A stretch of DNA of 64,000 bases from Coleofasciculus sp040219735 (GCA_040219735.1 JAVJRX010000036.1); one strand, 5' to 3'; shown: positions 7,395 to 16,689, numbered from the stretch's first letter. Notes: generated by a model from the sequence alone, not told the origin. Translations and numbers: made by a program.

Positions 7395-8582
7395 ATGACA
7401 GACATCTCTGGTGCATCAACTCATCTGCAACACCATCGACAGCAGTTTCCGGCTTTAGCCAACAAAGCTTATTTCAACTTTGGCGGTCAAGGGACTCTCC
7501 CCTCAAGGTCGTTAACCGCGATTCAACAGGCTTATGAGTATACTCAGCATCATGGACCGTTTTCCGGTAAGGTCAATGAGTGGCGGGTGGAACAAACGCA
7601 GCAAACTCGAGACGCGATCGCGTCTGAGTTGAGAACGCCTCCAGAAACTATTACCCTCACCGAAAACGTGACCGCAGGCTGTAATATTGCTTTCTGGGGA
7701 ATAGACTGGCAAGTTGGCGATCGCATCCTGCTCACGGATTGTGAACATCCCGGTATTGTGGCGACAGCCCAAGAGATTGGACGGCGATTTGGTGTAGAGG
7801 TGTCCACCTGTCCAATTATGGCGACGCTGAATCAAGGTGATCCCACCGCCGTGATTCAACAACACCTGACACCCCGTACCCGGTTAGTCGTTCTCAGTCA
7901 TATCCTCTGGAATACGGGTCAAGTTTTGCCCTTAAAGGACATTGTGGAAACCTGTCGTGATGCAGTGACTGAAAACGCCCCGATCAGAATTTTAGTCGAT
8001 GCGGCTCAATCCGTCGGTTCCTTACCTTTAAATTTAAGCGAACTTGGCGTAGACTTTTATGCATTTACGGGTCATAAATGGTGGTGTGGACCAGCTGGGG
8101 TTGGGGGTTTGTACGTGCGCCCTGATGTTTTAGAACACCTGCATCCCACGTTTATTGGTTGGCGTGGTATTGTCATAGACAAAACGGGTAAACCCATCGG
8201 TTGGAAACCTGATGGAGAGCGCTTTGAAGTCGCTACCTCCGCCTATCCTCTCTACGTCGGACTTCGAGAGGCGATCGCGACTCATCAGCAATGGGGAACG
8301 GATCAAAGCCGCTACGAAGAAATTTGTCAGCGCAGTCAGTATCTTTGGCAACGTTTATCTGAGTTAAACTCGGTTCGTTGCTTATTGACCTCTCCCCCCC
8401 AAGCCGGTCTAGTTTCCTTTGTCTTAACTAATAGCACACCTTCTTCCCAACTCGTCCAACAATTGGACCAAAAGGGTTTCCTGCTTCGCACGCTTCGTGA
8501 TCCCGACTGCATTCGCGCCTGTGTTCATTACTTTACAGACTATGAGGAAATTGACCAGTTAGTGGACGCGATCGCTAGTTAA
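7395..8582 (+). CDS. L-cysteine/cystine C-S lyase (C-DES), class V aminotransferase fold
   Basis: 395 residues, PLP-dependent class V aminotransferase/cysteine desulfurase family. The AYFNFGGQGTLP segment near residue 30 is typical of the cyanobacterial cystine lyase C-DES (Synechocystis Slr2143 type) rather than IscS or SufS. The PLP lysine is in FTGHKWWCGPAGVG (about residue 228), preceded by the DAAQSVGSLPL Asp region. The reaction is cleavage of L-cystine/L-cysteine releasing (per)sulfide, pyruvate and ammonia, and it may supply sulfur for Fe-S clusters. No IscU/SufE-like neighbour is present. It converges on kaiC with about 60 bases between, containing aatgaca heptamer repeats. Confidence 0.85.
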   Translation: MTDISGASTHLQHHRQQFPALANKAYFNFGGQGTLPSRSLTAIQQAYEYTQHHGPFSGKVNEWRVEQTQQTRDAIASELRTPPETITLTENVTAGCNIAFWGIDWQVGDRILLTDCEHPGIVATAQEIGRRFGVEVSTCPIMATLNQGDPTAVIQQHLTPRTRLVVLSHILWNTGQVLPLKDIVETCRDAVTENAPIRILVDAAQSVGSLPLNLSELGVDFYAFTGHKWWCGPAGVGGLYVRPDVLEHLHPTFIGWRGIVIDKTGKPIGWKPDGERFEVATSAYPLYVGLREAIATHQQWGTDQSRYEEICQRSQYLWQRLSELNSVRCLLTSPPQAGLVSFVLTNSTPSSQLVQQLDQKGFLLRTLRDPDCIRACVHYFTDYEEIDQLVDAIAS

Positions 8583-8643
8583 TTTAAGTGATCAATAGAA
8601 CACCATTCCCGCAACGGCAAATGACCAATGACAAATGACAAAA

Positions 8644-10203
8644 CTATTCTGTTGACTTTTGTCGCACACCTTGCACAATCCGCGATAGTTCACTCTTTTC
8701 GTCAACAGTAATCCGACTCGGAGAACCACTGATGATTCGCTCGTAATTGCGGAATGAATCCTTAATTTCTGCCCCACCTTTGCTAATTGTGTACTCCCGG
8801 ATTCCGGTATCGTGCCAAGATCCACGCATTTTAAACACATTAATTGCCCGGGACATTTGACCCCTAATTTCTACGTATTGCAGCATTAAAATTGTATCGG
8901 TAATCGTAGAAATATGGGAATCTGTAATCGAATTAGATCCCATAAATTGGTCAGTTGTATTTGTAAAAAAGCCCGTAATTTCTTCTTGCTTGGCGTAACC
9001 AGTCACCCCAATCACGAACTGACGGAACGCATTATTGCTTACTCCCCGCGCTAACGCCGAAAGCGAATCAATGGCAATGCGAGACGGTTTGAACTCCTGG
9101 ATTTGGGATTGAATAATTTGCAAGTGATCTTCTAATCCGGCTGATTCGGGGTAAGAACAAAGAATTTTCAATAATCCTTTTTCCTCCATTTCCTCAAAAT
9201 CGATTCCCCAGGATAAACCGTTTCGCGTGAGCTGCGCTCTGGATTCTTCGTAGGCGAAAAGTATCGCCCGTTCCTCATTTAAACAAGCGTCCTGAATAAA
9301 TTTACTGACTAATAAGGTTTTTCCAGTTCCTGTGGCTCCCGTTGCCAAGATAATGGAATCTTTAAAGAAGCCACCGCCACACATTTCATCCAGGGTTTTA
9401 ATTCCGGATGATACCCGCACATTGGACGAACGCTGCGTCAATTGCATGGCGCCTAAGGGGAAGATGTTAAATCCTTGATTAGTTAAGGTAAAGGGATATT
9501 CCCCTTTCATGTGGGTTGTACCCCGTAGCTTGAGAATTTCAATGGTGCGGCGTCGGCGTTCTCCTTCCAAAACATTGCGAATAATTACCACATTATCGGA
9601 GACAAACTCTTCCACGCCAAACCGCGCAACCGGTCCATATTCTTCAATGCGCTCTGTAGTCATGACTGTCGTCACTCCAATTTGCTTGAGGCGAGCGACT
9701 AAGCGAAAAATTTCTCGCCGCACAACTGAAGCGGCATCGTATTGTTGAAATATGGCGGTGATGGAATCAACGGAAACGCGCTTGGCTTTGTACTTGCGAA
9801 TTGCGTATTGAATCCGCTCGATTAAAGCAGATAAATCAAAGTTACCCACAACTTCTTGTCCTTCTGGATCAGGAGAGGCGTCCAGAATAAAAAGTTTGCC
9901 GTCATCAATTAGCTTTTGCAGATTCCAGCCTAAGCTATGGGAATTTTTAATAATATCGTTGGGAGATTCTTCAAAGGTAACAAAGACACCCGGATCATCG
10001 AATTGAGTGATCCCGTTATAGAGGAACTGAACCGCGAACAATGTTTTGCCAGTACCAGAGGTACCACTAACCAGTGTGGTTCGACCCACGGGTAACCCCC
10101 CATGGCTGATATCATCGAACCCTTCAATCATCGTCCGGATTTTATGGATTCCTGCTGTGGTAAATTCCTCGGGTCTTTGCTCATCTAGATTAAATGGACT
10201 CAT
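8644..10203 (-). CDS. kaiC: Circadian clock protein KaiC
   Basis: 519 residues, full length, two RecA-like ATPase halves. CI Walker A is GTSGTGKT at 47-54 with catalytic glutamates in VTFEES. CII Walker A is GATGTGKT with AYEESRAQL. The autophosphorylation pair lies in DSHISTITDT at S432/T433, offset by one from S431/T432 of Synechococcus elongatus. The C-terminal A-loop and tail (ISGSPSRITVDEKSEL) that KaiA binds are intact. The protein is the central oscillator, hydrolysing ATP and cycling phosphorylation. The gene is last in the minus-strand order kaiA, kaiB, kaiC, with 93 bases after kaiB, and probably shares the kaiB promoter. Confidence 0.98.
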   Translation of the reverse strand: MSPFNLDEQRPEEFTTAGIHKIRTMIEGFDDISHGGLPVGRTTLVSGTSGTGKTLFAVQFLYNGITQFDDPGVFVTFEESPNDIIKNSHSLGWNLQKLIDDGKLFILDASPDPEGQEVVGNFDLSALIERIQYAIRKYKAKRVSVDSITAIFQQYDAASVVRREIFRLVARLKQIGVTTVMTTERIEEYGPVARFGVEEFVSDNVVIIRNVLEGERRRRTIEILKLRGTTHMKGEYPFTLTNQGFNIFPLGAMQLTQRSSNVRVSSGIKTLDEMCGGGFFKDSIILATGATGTGKTLLVSKFIQDACLNEERAILFAYEESRAQLTRNGLSWGIDFEEMEEKGLLKILCSYPESAGLEDHLQIIQSQIQEFKPSRIAIDSLSALARGVSNNAFRQFVIGVTGYAKQEEITGFFTNTTDQFMGSNSITDSHISTITDTILMLQYVEIRGQMSRAINVFKMRGSWHDTGIREYTISKGGAEIKDSFRNYERIISGSPSRITVDEKSELSRIVQGVRQKSTE

Positions 10204-10296
10204 ATTTTTTCGTCAAATTTAAAGATATAACTAAAATCACCGTAATCTGAGAATAGATCTCGGAGTCGCTATTATGCCATAAAATCTGAACGTTAC

Positions 10297-10623
10297 CTAA
10301 AAATCAATCTCTCCATCGCGAATTTCTTCATAAAGCAGATCCAATCCGATTAAAACTTTTTCGCGATCGGACAGATCCCCAATAATTTTTCGCACTGGAG
10401 GGGGTAAGACTTTCGCTAGGGTTGGAGTTGCCAAAATTTTATCTTCCTCAGCAAGTTGAGGACTTTTGAGAACATCAATTACTTTCAGGGCGTAAACCCC
10501 TTGAAATTCCTGTTCTAGGATATTTTTAAGTGTTTTCAATGCTGTAACTGAGTGGGGAGTATTCCCAGCCACGTAAAGCTTAAGGACATAAGTTTTTTTT
10601 AAGGGACTCATAGGGTTAGCCAT
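10297..10623 (-). CDS. kaiB: Circadian clock protein KaiB
   Basis: 108 residues from the first ATG; an internal ATG (10611, MSPLKKTYVL) matches the commonest family start and would give 104. Conserved KaiB landmarks are present: KLYVAGNTPHS, the LEQEFQGVYALKVIDVLK region that refolds in the fold switch, ATPTLAKVLPPPVRKIIGDLS and the GLDLLYEEI tail. KaiB binds the CI ring of KaiC in its rare thioredoxin-like fold, sequestering KaiA. A 269-base gap upstream, after kaiA, is where a kaiBC promoter is normally found. Confidence 0.97.
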   Translation of the reverse strand: MANPMSPLKKTYVLKLYVAGNTPHSVTALKTLKNILEQEFQGVYALKVIDVLKSPQLAEEDKILATPTLAKVLPPPVRKIIGDLSDREKVLIGLDLLYEEIRDGEIDF

Positions 10624-10892
10624 TAGGAATCAGCGAAGGATAGTTGCAACTTTAAAAGTAACCCGAAATAAATTCGTTCACCATTCACCTGGATGGGTCG
10701 TAAGCTAATTGCCAATGCCAAGATTATAGCGGTTCTCACTCTTGATGAAATACAAGCATCTGTTTTTTTGTTCGTGCTACTCCTTTACTCCAAGCACGCT
10801 CCATGCGTCATGGTTCATTGCCTGGTGAAGTTGCCATGAACGAGGAGCCTGAGACTGTATTCCATGAAACCAATAATTTCTACCTCTCTCAA

Positions 10893-11810
10893 TTATAACT
10901 CTCTCGGAATCGAGCGACGATACATTTCACCTAAATGGGCAATCACATCGATCAGCGTTAGGCGATAGTCTGTGAGAATATCTTCACTGCGACCCTCTAG
11001 CTTGAGTTGTTGAGAAAAATCATCCATTAAATCCATGTGAATTTCTACAATTCTAGAAACGGATATGTCGGCAAAAAATGCTTCATTGACAAAATTATCA
11101 ATTAACTGGTTAATCGTGGTATCTTGACTGAAGTACATTAAAACAATCTGACGATAATCCCTCTTAAGTTGTTCGATCAGCTTGATTCTTTCATTTTGCG
11201 GTAAATAGCGAAAGAAAAACTGAGGATTTCGTTTATAGTACACACCGAGATAGCCCAGTCGCTCTTTGAGTTTCTCAGATAACCGATACTGCTGTTTCAT
11301 TAAAGAACCCCGATGATTTTCCTCGGCTTTGTGATCCGCATTAGCCAGAAGATCGGGCAAGTTGCAGTTCGGAGACAGAGAAAGAAACTGGGTAATTGCC
11401 TGTTCTATTAAATGTTCTATCTCAGAGAGTTGGATAGTATCGAGTCGGACTTCAGCGGCGTGAAACAGATAATGCACCTCCCCTGGTGTAAAATGAACGG
11501 TTGTCTGAATCGGGTTGGGCTGACCATTTGTGACAACAACAGGATTGTTATCTTTTGATTCTTTGGGTAAAATCACCAGAGGAAGGAGGGTTCCTTGTTC
11601 GTACAACTGATTAATAACGGGTGGTAAGGATTCATCTTCTTGCAGCACTAAACAATCGATGTGCTGCTGTTTTTGTTCAACGAACTCCAGGAACTCAGCC
11701 TCTGAGTTCGCGATCGATAACAGATAGCGATCGCCACTTAAAACCTGGCTCAGTGACTGCGCCAGGGCTGGGGAACGAACAAAAATACCAATCGACAGTT
11801 GAGGATGCAA
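10893..11810 (-). CDS. kaiA: Circadian clock protein KaiA
   Basis: 305 residues, full length. The N-terminal pseudo-receiver spans about residues 1-135 (MHPQLSIGIFVRS...; no phospho-acceptor Asp in a receiver context). The C-terminal KaiA domain is well conserved (KERLGYLGVYYKRNP, FVNEAFFADISVSRIVEIHMD, EGRSEDILTDYRLTLIDVIAH, RRSIPREL). It dimerises and stimulates KaiC autophosphorylation. The start codon is TTG: the codon at 11810-11808 is the only start-type codon between an in-frame TAA five codons upstream and the conserved HPQLSI, and there is no strong Shine-Dalgarno sequence, suggesting low initiation. Confidence 0.96.
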   Translation of the reverse strand: MHPQLSIGIFVRSPALAQSLSQVLSGDRYLLSIANSEAEFLEFVEQKQQHIDCLVLQEDESLPPVINQLYEQGTLLPLVILPKESKDNNPVVVTNGQPNPIQTTVHFTPGEVHYLFHAAEVRLDTIQLSEIEHLIEQAITQFLSLSPNCNLPDLLANADHKAEENHRGSLMKQQYRLSEKLKERLGYLGVYYKRNPQFFFRYLPQNERIKLIEQLKRDYRQIVLMYFSQDTTINQLIDNFVNEAFFADISVSRIVEIHMDLMDDFSQQLKLEGRSEDILTDYRLTLIDVIAHLGEMYRRSIPREL

Positions 11811-12127
11811 AACGATAGAACTTTAATAGACAATACAGTTGAAAAACAACCTTACCCATTGCCGAGTTAAATCACTCGACTGTAAAGTATTTTAACAAAA
11901 TTTTTATAAACTTAATTAACATTGCGTTAAATACTCTAAGAATTGTAAGTAATTGTAAGCACTTTGCCCTTTCCCCCCCCCATCCAGAGCAATAATTGAA
12001 CTAGAGCTGTGGTTGTGTTGGTCAGCGTCAGAGTTTCTGACGCTACTCGGCTTATGGGTAACTTAATATACATTGATAACCTGCGACCCAGCCGCTTCCC
12101 TTGATTTGAGCTAGATTGGTCATATCC
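11811..12127. promoter_or_regulatory. Divergent control region between kaiA and the hybrid kinase
   Basis: 317 bases between divergent starts. It contains an A/T-rich block (11880-11960) nearer kaiA and a palindrome agcgtcag/ctgacgct (12024-12031 and 12037-12044) nearer the kinase, separated by 5 bases. The palindrome could be an operator or a leader hairpin; no T-run follows. A C-run (ccccccccc) sits near 11975. Specific promoter boxes were not identified with confidence. Confidence 0.4.
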
Positions 12128-15100
12128 ATGTCAACTCCCAGTTTAAAAGAATGTGCTGCTCCGGTTCCGATTTGTTCACAAACCACTGATCTGACTGCCT
12201 TACTGGAAATTTTTCACGCATCAGGGAGTGACTCGATTGTTGTAGTCAGTGAGCAGCAATATCCCCTGGGAGTCGTGAATCTGCGACAGATTATTCCCCA
12301 TCTCCTAACCGGAGGGAGGTCAGCAGCAACTCTAGGAGAAAGAGCAACTGAAGATGTCTCTCAACCGCTCTCGGAACTGGAACCCTCTGTAATTGAACCC
12401 CTAGCGATTCTACCAGCATCGTTGACAATCAGCCAATTCTGGACTATTCTACCTGACTTAGACGGGGGAACACTAGACACACCACTCGATACATCCAACA
12501 TTCCCGACCCTAAAGGTTCTAGACAATGGGCATTAGTCGAACCCAATGGCAGATTTTTGGGACTGCTCAATAGCTGGCAATTATTGCAATTCTTAGCGCC
12601 TAAATCCCAGACTGAGGATGTAGAGACGTTGCCTGCAACGTCTCTACGTCAGGGCGGGTTTAGCACAAACATTGCCATCAATAGCCAAAAGAAAGTTCAT
12701 TCACCCGCCCCTACAACCCATTCCCTTGATAGTCGCGAAGGGTTCCCCAATCCCCAATCCCCCCTAATCCAACTACTCGAACAACTACCACTACCCCTGA
12801 GTTTACAAACTGCAACCGGGCAAGTCTTGTCAGAAAATCTGGCTTGGCGTCAGCAGATAGGACTATCCTGGAAACATCCAACTGGGATAGAGTCAACGTC
12901 GGTTGAATCACCATCTAATGTAGGCGTCCTCAGTCATAACCCTCAGTCCGAGTCAACCCGCTACTGTGCCAATTGGCAGACAAATCCTCAGGTGACAGAA
13001 CCATTAACTGTAGCCGATCCCAAGCCCACCCCAATGGAACTCAACAATCGGGAGAAACCAGTGGCTTGGGGCGTTGGTTATGAACCTCAGCCAATATTCA
13101 CCTCCCCTAGAGCGATAGGTTTTGACTGTGGAGGCGAAGGCACCCGTCCCATGGCAACCCATGCTCAACATCCAGAACTTGAGTCTACAGCGACATCCCC
13201 ATATCCTCAAGACTCACGAATGGATAGGGAAATGCGAGAAACCACAACAATCCAGGATCGCCAGTTTTCGTTGACAAAAATGCCTCTATCCCCATCGTTG
13301 TTTCCAGAATTGGCAACGGAGAACTGGAAAAATGCACCATGGAAAGACTCACCATGGCAGGTTTCTACACAATCAGACACAGCCAACTCCCCGATCCCAG
13401 AAAATACTCTCAATCCCCCTAATTCACAGCTTTGGTTAGTCATGGCGCAAGACACGACAGAGCAGCAGCAAGTCGCTCAAGAACTGACTGCCAAAAATGC
13501 AGATTTAGTCCAACTCAACCGCCTGAAAGATGAGTTTTTAGCCTGTATTAGCCACGAACTCAAGACACCACTCACTGCCGTTTTAGGATTATCAACTCTG
13601 CTCAAAGATCAATCCTTGGGAGAACTCAATCAACGTCAAGCTCGTTATGCTCGGTTAATTTATCAGAATGGGCGTCAACTGATGGCGGTGGTCAATGATA
13701 TTCTGGATCTAACGCGCATGGAAACAGGTCAGCTCGAACTGACCTTAGAGCCAGTGCAGATTCAAAGCGTGTGCGATCGCGCCTATAAACAAGCGCTCCA
13801 AGTCTACTCAGACAAAGATCAAACCCAAGAAGGCACAACACCTGACATCTCCTTTGTTTTAGAGATTGAACCCGGACTAGAAACCATCATTGCCGATGAA
13901 CTGCGGCTGCGGCAAATGCTGACGCACCTGCTATCCAATGCGCTCAAATTTACCGACAGCCAAAACACCGTGGGTTTAAAGGTTAACAATCAAGATGGTT
14001 GGATAGCCTTTACCATCTGGGACACAGGAATTGGCATTCCCGAAGACAAGCAGCACTTGATTTTCCAGAAATTCCAGCAATTAGAAGAACCGCTCACTCG
14101 TCGATTTGAGGGGACAGGTTTAGGATTAGTCTTAACCCAACGCTTGGCTCGTTTACATGGGGGAGATATCTCGTTTATATCTAAAAGCGGTAACGGTAGC
14201 GAGTTTACCCTGCTCCTTCCCCCCTGTCCACCTTCTGGCAGGGATTTGGCAGAGACTGAGGACTGGGGACAGGCGAACGCAAACTTCCCATTTTCCAATC
14301 GTAATCGTTTAGTGTTAATTGTAGAAACTGTACCCCGCTATCTAGAAAGCGTGACGGTGCAGCTCAAACAGCTAGGCTATTGGGTGGTCAATGCTCGCTC
14401 AGGTCCAGAAGCACTCTCAAAAGCTCGTAGCTTACAACCAAGCATCATCTTGCTCAATCCCCTCCTCCCGCAAGTTTCGGGTTGGGATGTACTGACATTG
14501 CTCAAGTCTGATCCGCAAACTTGTCATATTCCTATCTTAGTCACAGCGACCCAAGCTGAAAAAGAACAGGCTTATAAAAATAAGGCGGATGGCTTCTTAA
14601 GTTTACCGGTTCAAGGGGAAGCATTGGCGAAAAGCCTGACTCGCTTGGGTAAACACCAGCGTTCCCCCAATCAGGTACTAACGTTGCTTTATCTGAGTGC
14701 TGGGTTAGTCGAGGTTCCCCTGGAATCGTCAAAACTAATTTCTCAGTTAACTGATGCACTAAGTTGCCAACATTCAGACTTGAAATACCGCATATTGGAA
14801 GCCGATGATTTAGAACAGGCAGAATTATTGGCGCGGGTTTGGCATCCGGATATCGTTTTGCTTGATGGGGCTGGGATTAACGATCCCCCAGGTTACTTTA
14901 AAACCTATTTGTTATATCCCACATTAGCGGATCTACCCATGATTACTCTGGATCATCAAACCACAGAAGCTGCCAATCAAGCGATGGGACTTTCTGTCTA
15001 TCCCTGTTTAGCACCAGATAACCCACAGAAAATTACCACACTCCTGCAAGTGATTCAAATTGCGGCTGGAGTGAGTCGCAAGTCTAGCATTCTTATCTTT

Positions 15101-15547
15101 GATCTGTGCGACACTCAAGGAGTTAGTCCCAAATATCACGCCTTCAACACGAATCCCGTCACACCTTACACACCTTGGCTACGGGCATTGATTCAATATC
15201 TCCAAGCTGCTGGATTTAGAAGCCTATTCTCCCACTGTTGGTCAGATGTCTGCCATCAACTTCAACAACAAATGGTTGATGTATTGCTGATTCGGATCAA
15301 AGATATCGAGAATGATTCGGGCGTGGTTCAAGGATTAAGGGATCTGAGTCAGCTACCGAATCGACCCCCGATTCTTTTGCTGGATCATCGATTGCCCGAT
15401 TCTTCTGTCAATGTTGGAGTCTCTGAGTCGGATCAGATAACGACGGAATTCGAGTCGCAATTACAAAGCGTTGCGACTAAAATTTTGCCCGGACGTTCCT
15501 ATTCTATGAGTCAATTGTTAGAAGAAATTTATCAGGTTCTCGGCTAG
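12128..15547 (+). CDS. Hybrid histidine kinase with degenerate receivers, next to kaiABC
   Basis: 1139 residues from ATG 12128 (a TTG four codons upstream is possible). Order: a CBS-like N-terminal pair (IVVVSEQQYPLGVVNLRQI; PNGRFLGLLNSWQLL), a long low-complexity linker (about 170-430), HisKA with H476 in ISHELKTPL, HATPase_c with LTHLLSNALKFT, WDTGIGIPED and GTGLGLVL, then receiver-like domains. The first has N777 (LLNPLLPQ) where the phospho-acceptor Asp should be. Two further flavodoxin/receiver-like segments (from about 860 and 980) are more diverged. The protein is soluble. Position opposite kaiA and the pseudo-receiver suggest a clock input or output role like CikA, but this is inference; no GAF domain was seen. 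A composite A+B repeat is embedded in frame at 12620-12713. Confidence 0.88.
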   Translation: MSTPSLKECAAPVPICSQTTDLTALLEIFHASGSDSIVVVSEQQYPLGVVNLRQIIPHLLTGGRSAATLGERATEDVSQPLSELEPSVIEPLAILPASLTISQFWTILPDLDGGTLDTPLDTSNIPDPKGSRQWALVEPNGRFLGLLNSWQLLQFLAPKSQTEDVETLPATSLRQGGFSTNIAINSQKKVHSPAPTTHSLDSREGFPNPQSPLIQLLEQLPLPLSLQTATGQVLSENLAWRQQIGLSWKHPTGIESTSVESPSNVGVLSHNPQSESTRYCANWQTNPQVTEPLTVADPKPTPMELNNREKPVAWGVGYEPQPIFTSPRAIGFDCGGEGTRPMATHAQHPELESTATSPYPQDSRMDREMRETTTIQDRQFSLTKMPLSPSLFPELATENWKNAPWKDSPWQVSTQSDTANSPIPENTLNPPNSQLWLVMAQDTTEQQQVAQELTAKNADLVQLNRLKDEFLACISHELKTPLTAVLGLSTLLKDQSLGELNQRQARYARLIYQNGRQLMAVVNDILDLTRMETGQLELTLEPVQIQSVCDRAYKQALQVYSDKDQTQEGTTPDISFVLEIEPGLETIIADELRLRQMLTHLLSNALKFTDSQNTVGLKVNNQDGWIAFTIWDTGIGIPEDKQHLIFQKFQQLEEPLTRRFEGTGLGLVLTQRLARLHGGDISFISKSGNGSEFTLLLPPCPPSGRDLAETEDWGQANANFPFSNRNRLVLIVETVPRYLESVTVQLKQLGYWVVNARSGPEALSKARSLQPSIILLNPLLPQVSGWDVLTLLKSDPQTCHIPILVTATQAEKEQAYKNKADGFLSLPVQGEALAKSLTRLGKHQRSPNQVLTLLYLSAGLVEVPLESSKLISQLTDALSCQHSDLKYRILEADDLEQAELLARVWHPDIVLLDGAGINDPPGYFKTYLLYPTLADLPMITLDHQTTEAANQAMGLSVYPCLAPDNPQKITTLLQVIQIAAGVSRKSSILIFDLCDTQGVSPKYHAFNTNPVTPYTPWLRALIQYLQAAGFRSLFSHCWSDVCHQLQQQMVDVLLIRIKDIENDSGVVQGLRDLSQLPNRPPILLLDHRLPDSSVNVGVSESDQITTEFESQLQSVATKILPGRSYSMSQLLEEIYQVLG
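12620..12713 (+). repeat. Composite A+B palindromic repeat inside the kinase coding sequence
   Basis: Family A palindrome gtagagacgtt...aacgtctctac (12620-12646), followed five bases later by a family B unit with gggcgggttt and acccgcccct arms (12652-12713). It is translated in frame as part of the linker (DVETLPATSLRQGGF...). The same A-then-B order, read in the coding direction, lies inside the gene at 45340-46635. Confidence 0.8.
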
Positions 15548-15672
15548 GGCAAAGTGTTCTAAGCTTTCAGTATTTAGATTAGGATACCTAAATTCCCCAA
15601 AGGGAATAGGGAACAGGTAATATCCAATTTAAATGCACATCAGTTTAGTAAATATCAAGTAACAATCAGCGA

Positions 15673-15822
15673 TTAACGATCAACAATTAATTTAGTCTGA
15701 ATCCCTAGATAAGAGTGGCTGCCAATTCTGACCTCTAAATTTGACGCTCTGTCGAAATAGACGAGAGTCGCGGTAATCATCGCAAGTCCGATGAGGATGA
15801 CGCCAATATCATTTTTTTCCAT
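15673..15822 (-). CDS. 49-residue single-pass membrane peptide
   Basis: The frame starts ATG (15822-15820) and ends TAA (15675-15673). The peptide begins MEKNDIGVILIGLAMITAT, giving one hydrophobic segment at about residues 6-22, followed by a polar/basic C-terminus ending QTKLIVDR. A GAAGG Shine-Dalgarno sequence lies about 7 bases upstream of the ATG, which is stronger than at most starts in this window. No family recognised. Neighbours are unrelated: the kinase gene ends at 15547 and the next gene begins at 16078. It was found by translating the gap. Confidence 0.5.
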   Translation of the reverse strand: MEKNDIGVILIGLAMITATLVYFDRASNLEVRIGSHSYLGIQTKLIVDR

Positions 15823-15985
15823 GGTAGTATGCCTTCATTGCTGATATCTTCAACAATAGACGGCTGACTCCATCCGGAGAAAATACACAGGGCAAGTTGC
15901 TGAATTGACTAGGGCATAAGGGTTTAACTTAACCAAGATTGGGGAACCGTTAGCTTTGGGGAGTGGACAATTTCTCAGCTAGCAC

Positions 15986-16016
15986 TGCTTCCCCTGCTCC
16001 CTCTGCTTCCCCTGCT
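15986..16016. repeat. Short tandem repeat (tgctccccc/tgcttcccc type)
   Basis: Degenerate 9-base units of the form ctgcttccc and ctgctccct repeated in tandem. The same low-complexity unit appears at 26961-27071 and, inverted, near 4985-5020, 1770-1785 and 49450-49470. It is followed by a half-copy of a family B arm (aaaacccgcccctac, 16046-16060). Confidence 0.7.
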
Positions 16017-16077
16017 TTTAGCGCTTAAGTAGACACCAATGCTGTAAAACCCGCCCCTACACGCCTGTTCCCTCGCT

Positions 16078-16689
16078 TCAATGTAAATCTTCTTCCCAAA
16101 TCCCGATATAGATTCGTCCCTCTTGTTGGCGTTCAATCACGCCTTCAAGATAATCTAGCCGAAAGGAAAACTGCTGAGATTGACGTTGCCACACTTGTTC
16201 TAATCCCTGTTGGATTTGCTGGTTAAGCTTGCACCCTAACATTCCATTCAATGTCAATATTACCGTCTGAGAATCAACTTCAGCCGTAAAGGAGGCTTCG
16301 GTTTGTCGAATTCGTCGAGAATTTCGGTCAAACAGAAAACCTAAACTGATCTGATCAGGTATTAATTCATAGAATACAGCACGAGTATTGGGCCAATAAC
16401 CCCGTGCGGTTCCGGTGGGATCGCCTAATAGACGCATTACATCTTCTTTGGTAATTCCTGGCTGAAAGGCGGGAATGCCAACGCCTGTTGGGGCTTCTCG
16501 ACACCGAGTTTCAATCATGTCTCCTAGAGGAGGTGGAAAGACATTGATGGATTCTAAGGGAAAGGTAGAAGGCTTTGAGGCAAGTCGGGAACTTAGTTGT
16601 AACCGCGTCAGTGGTGAAAAAAATTGATTGGATAGCACGATGGTAAAAATCCCGGCTATCAGGAAATTTGTAATGATGACTATTCCCAT
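16078..16689 (-). CDS. Membrane-anchored hypothetical protein with BamE/SmpA-like segment
   Basis: 203 residues. One N-terminal transmembrane helix (MGIVIITNFLIAGIFTIVLS) is followed by a soluble region. The stretch GITKEDVMRLLGDPTGTARGYW with a later FYELIPDQISLGFLF resembles the 'G.t..eV..llG.P' helix-turn-strand of BamE/SmpA-type domains; this is a fold-level resemblance only. The C-terminal half is predicted alpha/beta (QTVILTLNGML..., RLDYLEGVIERQ). Similar cyanobacterial proteins are uncharacterised. The domain is expected on the periplasmic side if the helix is an uncleaved anchor. The gene stands alone, with no obvious operon. Confidence 0.6.
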   Translation of the reverse strand: MGIVIITNFLIAGIFTIVLSNQFFSPLTRLQLSSRLASKPSTFPLESINVFPPPLGDMIETRCREAPTGVGIPAFQPGITKEDVMRLLGDPTGTARGYWPNTRAVFYELIPDQISLGFLFDRNSRRIRQTEASFTAEVDSQTVILTLNGMLGCKLNQQIQQGLEQVWQRQSQQFSFRLDYLEGVIERQQEGRIYIGIWEEDLH

